DNA from: an uncultured bacterium
Lineage (GTDB): Bacteria > Cyanobacteriota > Vampirovibrionia > Gastranaerophilales > Gastranaerophilaceae
Direction: 5' to 3'
DNA length: 63,912 nucleotides
NCBI GenBank assembly: GCA_947073645.1
Contig: CAMTMK010000012.1
Span: 1-63,912 of the forward strand
Shown here: positions 60,282-63,912 of the stretch, piece after piece
Layout: each line of letters begins with the position of its first letter
Numbering within the stretch: position 1 is the stretch's first letter
Translations under genes and position numbers: made by a program
Notes under the pieces: generated by a model
Database searches by the model: none
What the model was told of the DNA's origin: nothing
Seen by the model: the letters and a program-made list of their open reading frames with translations, nothing else

Positions 60282-60494
60282 TTAAAATTTTAATAATTCT
60301 GTTAATTCAATACCAAGTCCATCTGCGATTTTTTGAATTATTTCTAAACTGGGTTTTCTTTCAAGTCTTTCTAAACGTCCAATGTATGTTCTGTCAATTT
60401 TGCAAAGTGAAGCAAATTCCTCTTGAGATAATTGTTTCTCAAGTCTTAAGGCTTTTAGTCGTTTTGCAAATTTGATATTTACTTCGCTTGACAT
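60282..60494 (-). CDS. XRE-family regulator
   Basis: A 70-residue single HTH_3 domain (KQLSQEEFASLCKIDRTYIGRLERLERKPSL). It resembles controller-type XRE proteins. The start codon lies inside the palindrome at 60490-60511, which suggests autorepression. It is a paralogue of the protein at 60790. Confidence 0.88.
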   Translation of the reverse strand: MSSEVNIKFAKRLKALRLEKQLSQEEFASLCKIDRTYIGRLERLERKPSLEIIQKIADGLGIELTELLKF

Positions 60495-60516
60495 ACAAAT
60501 AAATGTATGTCATTAT
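60488..60516 (+). promoter_or_regulatory. Promoter and 22-base operator palindrome
   Basis: TTGACA (60488) and CATTAT (60511) with a 17-base spacer serve the + strand gene. GACATACA-N6-TGTATGTC (60490-60511) fills the spacer and covers the XRE start codon on the other strand. Confidence 0.6.
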
Positions 60517-60518
60517 GT

Positions 60519-60544
60519 GACAATAGTCGACCGCCAATTGGCAC
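60519..60544. promoter_or_regulatory. GTCGACCGCC element with palindromes
   Basis: GACAATAGTC then GTCGACCGCC and the palindrome GCCAATTGGC (60533-60542), in the 5' leader of the 60562 gene. Confidence 0.4.
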
Positions 60545-60561
60545 ATTATAAGGAGAAAATT

Positions 60562-60789
60562 ATGAATGTATGTTTAGAAATATTGAATGAACAAGTGAAA
60601 AATTTTAAAGAAAATTACATTGGATTGGTAGGAGCATTCGAAGGAATACTTGAATTTAGCGGTTATGCGGTAGAATCAACTCATAACACTGTACCTATAT
60701 ATCAAAAACAAATAGAAAAAATCAATAAAAATCTTAGAAATCTGCATGAACAGTTGTTAGAACTGAGAGATGAAGTATCTAAATTATAA
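60562..60789 (+). CDS. Small hypothetical protein, 75 residues
   Basis: MNVCLEILNEQVKNFKENYI and a C-terminal coiled coil (QIEKINKNLRNLHEQLLELR). AAGGAG gives ATG 60562. It lies between two XRE genes and stops next to the second one's stop. Possibly a partner or target of the regulators; no family. Confidence 0.75.
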   Translation: MNVCLEILNEQVKNFKENYIGLVGAFEGILEFSGYAVESTHNTVPIYQKQIEKINKNLRNLHEQLLELRDEVSKL

Positions 60790-61005
60790 TCAATTAAATG
60801 TTAAAAGTTCAGTCAAGGACATTTCCAACCCGTCTGCAATTTTTTGTAATATGACAAGGCTCGGTGTTCTTTCAAGCCTTTCAATTCTTCCGATGTGTGT
60901 TCTATCTATTCCGCAGAGTAATGCAAGCTTTTCTTGTGAGAGATTTCGTTCTTTTCTCAACTTTTCCAATTTTTGTGAAAATTTGATTCTAACATCTTCA
61001 ACCAT
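60790..61005 (-). CDS. XRE-family regulator, second copy
   Basis: 71 residues; RNLSQEKLALLCGIDRTHIGRIERLERTPSL is close to the protein at 60282. It reads from the region shared with the hydrogenase promoter. The hairpin at 61027 lies in its upstream region. Confidence 0.88.
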   Translation of the reverse strand: MVEDVRIKFSQKLEKLRKERNLSQEKLALLCGIDRTHIGRIERLERTPSLVILQKIADGLEMSLTELLTFN

Positions 61006-61026
61006 AAAATAATCTTATGTAATAGT

Positions 61027-61054
61027 GTGCCTATCGTCGACCGCCGATAGGCAC
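61027..61054. promoter_or_regulatory. Perfect 10-bp hairpin with GTCGACCGCC core
   Basis: GTGCCTATCG / CGATAGGCAC around TCGACCGC. It shares GTCGACCGCC with the element at 60526. Confidence 0.5.
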
Positions 61055-61101
61055 AAGTTTAAAACTATTGATGCACCAGTGTTACAGCTTGTTTTTATTA
61101 A

Positions 61102-61115
61102 TTGTGAAATTTAAA
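61102..61115. promoter_or_regulatory. Shared focA/hyf site, copy 2
   Basis: TTGTGAAATTTAAA. Its first half TTGTGAAAT equals one half of the usual Rex operator. It abuts the hyf -35. Confidence 0.4.
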
Positions 61116-61116
61116 C

Positions 61117-61145
61117 TTGACAATCGTTTTTGTTAGATTTACAAC
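61117..61145 (+). promoter_or_regulatory. Sigma-70 promoter of the hyf operon
   Basis: TTGACA (61117-61122), a 17-base spacer, TACAAC (61140-61145). Confidence 0.65.
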
Positions 61146-61184
61146 AGAATTGTTATTTACACAAGCTAAGGGAAGAGATTATAT

Positions 61185-63161
61185 ATGAATAGCTTTTTCA
61201 CAGGTTTAATCATTCTGTTACTTTGCGGATTTGTTGCAGGCAGATTTTCTGAAAGGTTTAAAATTATTGCGCTGTCAATATTTACAGGCTTAGCATCTGC
61301 TTGCTGTTTTGTGCCGGCAGTAAATGTTTTGCTCGGCGGTGACAGTTTAGTTAAAACTTTCAATTTTAACCCGTTGTTCGGGAACGTAAACTTTGTTATT
61401 GACCCGCTTTCGGCATTTTTTGTAATTATTATTTCTGTTATGAGTTTGATAACTGTTGTTTATGCAAACGGGTATTTAAGACCTTATGTTGAAAAAGGTA
61501 AAAATATAAATGCGCATTTAGTATTCTTGCCGATGCTTTTTGCATCAATGCAGGCGGTTGTTACTTGCCAAAATGCGTTCATGTTTTTAATCTGCTGGGA
61601 AATAATGTCATTGAGTTCATTTTTCCTTGTGATTTTTGAAAACGAAAAGAAAGATGTTTTAAAGGCCGGAATAAAATACTTAGTATTTATGCATATTTCG
61701 GTTCTTTTTATAATGATTGCGTTTGCCCTTTTATCTATTAAGGCCGGAAGTTTTGATTTTAATTCTTTCAAAGCTGTTTTTGGTGAAAACGTTCATTTTG
61801 CAAATTTGGTATTTGCATTATTATTTATAGGGTTCGGCACAAAAGCAGGTTTTGTTCCGTTCCACAACTGGTTACCTGACGGACACCCCGCAGCACCTTC
61901 TCATGTTAGTGCCGTTATGTCAGGGGTTATGATAAAAACAGGTATTTACGGAATTTTGAGAGTACTTTCGCTAATGGGAACTCCTGCAAAAGGCGTTGCG
62001 TTTGCTGTATTGGTAATCTCTTTGATTACTGCATTGTACGGTGTTTTATATGCGGTTACTCAAAATGATATTAAAAGACTTCTTGCATACAGTAGTATTG
62101 AAAATATTGGTATAATCGGTATGGGTATCGGTGTTGGAATGCTGGGATTGGCGTTTAATCATCCTGTTGTTGCGATGCTTGGTTTTGCAGGCGGTATACT
62201 TCATATATTAAACCACTCTGTGTTTAAAGAGTTAATGTTTATGGCTGCCGGAAGCGTTTATACAAAAACTCATACAAGAAACATTGAAATCCTTGGAGGT
62301 TTGGTAAAATCAATGCCAAAGACTGCAATATTGTTCCTTATCGGTTCTGTTGCAATTTGCGGATTGCCTCCGTTCAACGGATTTATCAGTGAATTTTTGG
62401 TATATCTTGGAATGTTCAAAGGACTTTCAATTCATAATTTCTTCTCTGTAATTATGATTTTGTTTGCTATTGCAGGTTTGGCTTTGGTAGGTACTATGGC
62501 TTTGTTATGTTTTACTAAAGCGTTCAGCATAATTTTCTTAGGAATGCCTAGAAGTGCTTCTGCTCAAAAAGTTACCAGAGATAATGAACTTTCTATGATA
62601 ATACCGATGGGATTTCTCGCTGTTATGGCACTTCTAATCGGAGTTTTGCCGATATTTGCATTTGCTTTAATCTTAAGTCCCGTAAGTGTTTTGATGCCTG
62701 TCGTACAATATAATATATTACCGACACTTTCTATTGTTAGTGTAATTACATTGTATGCGTTAGCATTTTTGGTATTCATTGCTGTTTTGATTTTGGTAAA
62801 AATTAAACTTACAAATGGCAAAATTGATATGCACGAAACTTGGGGATGCGGTTATAACAGAGCAAATAACCATATGCAATATACTGCATCTTCTTATGCA
62901 AGTCCGTTTTTATCAATGTTAAATCCTTTGTTTAAAAAGGTGTTTGATGTTGAAAAACCGAGAAAATTATTCCCGCACAGTGCTCACTTCAACTTCCATG
63001 TGGAAGATATTGAAGAAGCTTATTTAATTGAACCGATTTTGAAAACTGATGAATGGTTCTTATCTAAGTTTGAAGCTATTCAAAGCGGTAATATTCAGTC
63101 ATATATCAAATACGGTTTGATATTCCTTGTAATTGTAATAATCGGGAGCTTGTTGATATGA
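61185..63161 (+). CDS. hyfB: Group 4 [NiFe]-hydrogenase membrane subunit HyfB/HycC
   Basis: A 658-residue polytopic protein of the proton-pumping NuoL/MrpD superfamily. KAGFVPFHNWLPDGHPAAPSH and AVTQNDIKRLLAYSSIENIG are the core; HILNHSVFKELMFMAAGSVY with the following GG segment favours HyfB over NuoL. About 14-16 helices. It begins an operon overlapping hyfC. The catalytic subunits would lie beyond the window, so Ehr-type complexes without nickel cannot be excluded. Confidence 0.85.
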   Translation: MNSFFTGLIILLLCGFVAGRFSERFKIIALSIFTGLASACCFVPAVNVLLGGDSLVKTFNFNPLFGNVNFVIDPLSAFFVIIISVMSLITVVYANGYLRPYVEKGKNINAHLVFLPMLFASMQAVVTCQNAFMFLICWEIMSLSSFFLVIFENEKKDVLKAGIKYLVFMHISVLFIMIAFALLSIKAGSFDFNSFKAVFGENVHFANLVFALLFIGFGTKAGFVPFHNWLPDGHPAAPSHVSAVMSGVMIKTGIYGILRVLSLMGTPAKGVAFAVLVISLITALYGVLYAVTQNDIKRLLAYSSIENIGIIGMGIGVGMLGLAFNHPVVAMLGFAGGILHILNHSVFKELMFMAAGSVYTKTHTRNIEILGGLVKSMPKTAILFLIGSVAICGLPPFNGFISEFLVYLGMFKGLSIHNFFSVIMILFAIAGLALVGTMALLCFTKAFSIIFLGMPRSASAQKVTRDNELSMIIPMGFLAVMALLIGVLPIFAFALILSPVSVLMPVVQYNILPTLSIVSVITLYALAFLVFIAVLILVKIKLTNGKIDMHETWGCGYNRANNHMQYTASSYASPFLSMLNPLFKKVFDVEKPRKLFPHSAHFNFHVEDIEEAYLIEPILKTDEWFLSKFEAIQSGNIQSYIKYGLIFLVIVIIGSLLI

Positions 63162-63912
63162 TTATAAATTTAATAATACTTTTAATTGTACCGTTTTTGA
63201 TGGCGGGTGTAATAAAGAAAACAAAAGCTTTTTGGGGCGGAAGAAAAGGTGCTTCAATATTTCAGCCTTTGTATGATTTTATCAAACTTATGAAAAAAGA
63301 TTTTGTAATAAGCAAGACAACGTCGACAGTGTTTAAAATTGCGCCTGTTGTGCAGATTGCATCGGTATTGTTTGCATCAATGTTTGTACCTTTGGCAAGT
63401 GGCGGCGCATTGATTAATGTTTCTGCGGGGTTGGTAATCTTTGCTTATACATTAAGTTTGGGCAAATTCGTTTCATTGGTTTCTGCAATGGATACGGGAA
63501 GTTCGTTTGAAGGAATGGGTGCTTCTCGTGAAGCTTGTTTTACAACAATCGTTGAGCCTGCGTTTTTTATGTTAATCGGTTCAATTATGGCGTTGAGTGG
63601 AAACTTTACTTTTGACAGTTTGCAGAATATATTGGCAAGTGCGGGAAATTATGGTGTATTAATCCAAATTTTCGCAGTTGTTGTATTATTTATTATGATT
63701 TTGATTGAAGGTTCGAGAGTTCCTGTTGATGACCCTGCTACTCACCTTGAGTTAACTATGATACATGAAGTTATGATACTTGATAATTCAGGGTTTGATT
63801 TAGCACTTATAAGCTGGTCTGCAGGAATTAAGATGCTTTTAATAACATCATTAATTGCAAAAATTATAATTCCCGCAGGCAGCCCGCTTTACGCTTTATA
63901 CTATTTGGCTGT
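63158..63912 (+). CDS. hyfC: HyfC/HycD (NuoH-like) subunit, cut by the window end
   Basis: 251 residues visible of about 310. EGSRVPVDDPATHLELTMIH is the signature of this family, and GGRKGASIFQPLYDFIKLMKK is in the N-terminal loop. ATG 63158 overlaps the hyfB stop, with GGGAG upstream. The hyfB-hyfC order matches group 4 hydrogenase operons. Confidence 0.85.
   Translation, partial: MIINLIILLIVPFLMAGVIKKTKAFWGGRKGASIFQPLYDFIKLMKKDFVISKTTSTVFKIAPVVQIASVLFASMFVPLASGGALINVSAGLVIFAYTLSLGKFVSLVSAMDTGSSFEGMGASREACFTTIVEPAFFMLIGSIMALSGNFTFDSLQNILASAGNYGVLIQIFAVVVLFIMILIEGSRVPVDDPATHLELTMIHEVMILDNSGFDLALISWSAGIKMLLITSLIAKIIIPAGSPLYALYYLA

Noticed and set aside
60282-61005. Restriction-modification controller proteins
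   Set aside because: The XRE proteins resemble C proteins, and GAC-N4-GTC occurs nearby, but no methylase or nuclease gene is in the window.
61185-63161. NuoL/NDH-1 subunit
   Set aside because: The following gene and the HILNHSVFKELMFMAAGS region fit HyfB better, although the superfamily is shared.
1-63912. CRISPR array, prophage, insertion sequence or replication origin
   Set aside because: No regularly spaced repeats, transposase, integrase or DnaA-box cluster was seen.

Overview
The window looks like a chromosome segment from a gut-type Gastranaerophilales (Melainabacteria/Vampirovibrionia, the non-photosynthetic sister group of Cyanobacteria). This placement is inference. It rests on low GC with AT-rich spacers, prepilin-like proteins starting (G/A)FTLAEVLITLGIIGV, and many lineage-restricted proteins with a short N-terminal F-x-G motif. 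The envelope appears diderm: kdsC, an OprP-like porin, an AsmA-like protein, lspA, uppP, murC-murB-ddl-ftsQ and murT. No rRNA, tRNA, CRISPR array, insertion sequence or prophage was found.

Layout. 1-8.2 kb: the end of an unknown gene, a voltage-gated cation channel, tcdA, a Wzx-type flippase, a prepilin whose 5' end holds a C10 tract (frame OFF as read), and an orphan NarL-type regulator. 8.3-10.8 kb: nadB-nadC behind a foldable leader. 10.9-15.3 kb: a paralogous membrane-protein pair, then HEAT-queC-DUF366-SPOR. 15.3-22.2 kb: surE, a candidate ncRNA, an unlisted 46-residue gene, sdaAB-sdaAA, coaX, and the operon murT-pdxJ-(zinc-ribbon protein)-rex. 22.3-28.7 kb: small YtxH/DUF948-type envelope proteins, a second prepilin (C11 tract, frame ON), an RluD-type synthase, a zincin-like protein broken by a G10 tract and a TAG, lspA and a secreted protein. 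28.8-37.1 kb: leuS, then murC-murB-ddl-ftsQ-nadE. 37.1-39.3 kb: a prepilin/XRE pair with paired TACGTA operators and a decayed duplicate of the same segment. 39.3-49.7 kb: rpmI-rplT, yajQ, panD, a three-gene operon (two paralogous membrane proteins plus a GH13 enzyme), uppP, kdsC-queD and small genes. 49.7-59 kb: a radical SAM protein, a WG-repeat protein, an AsmA-like protein, a Dxs-family enzyme and ilvE. 58-63.9 kb: focA plus porin, two XRE regulators with hairpin or operator elements, and the start of a group 4 hydrogenase operon (hyfB, hyfC cut by the window end).

Four recurring themes stand out. (1) Three G/C homopolymers of 10-11 bases sit at the 5' ends of genes, with similar flanking sequence, and look like contingency loci. 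(2) A shared promoter-like signal, roughly AGCAA-N16/17-yTTTAwAtA, precedes eleven transcripts; ten encode lineage-type hypothetical proteins and one is the candidate ncRNA. (3) At least seven genes have a -10 hexamer ending exactly six bases before the ATG and no Shine-Dalgarno, which implies leaderless mRNAs. (4) About eight proteins carry the N-terminal F-x-G motif. NadE has lost all three glutaminase catalytic residues. focA and hyfB share a 13/14-base upstream site, which suggests coupled formate and hydrogen metabolism.
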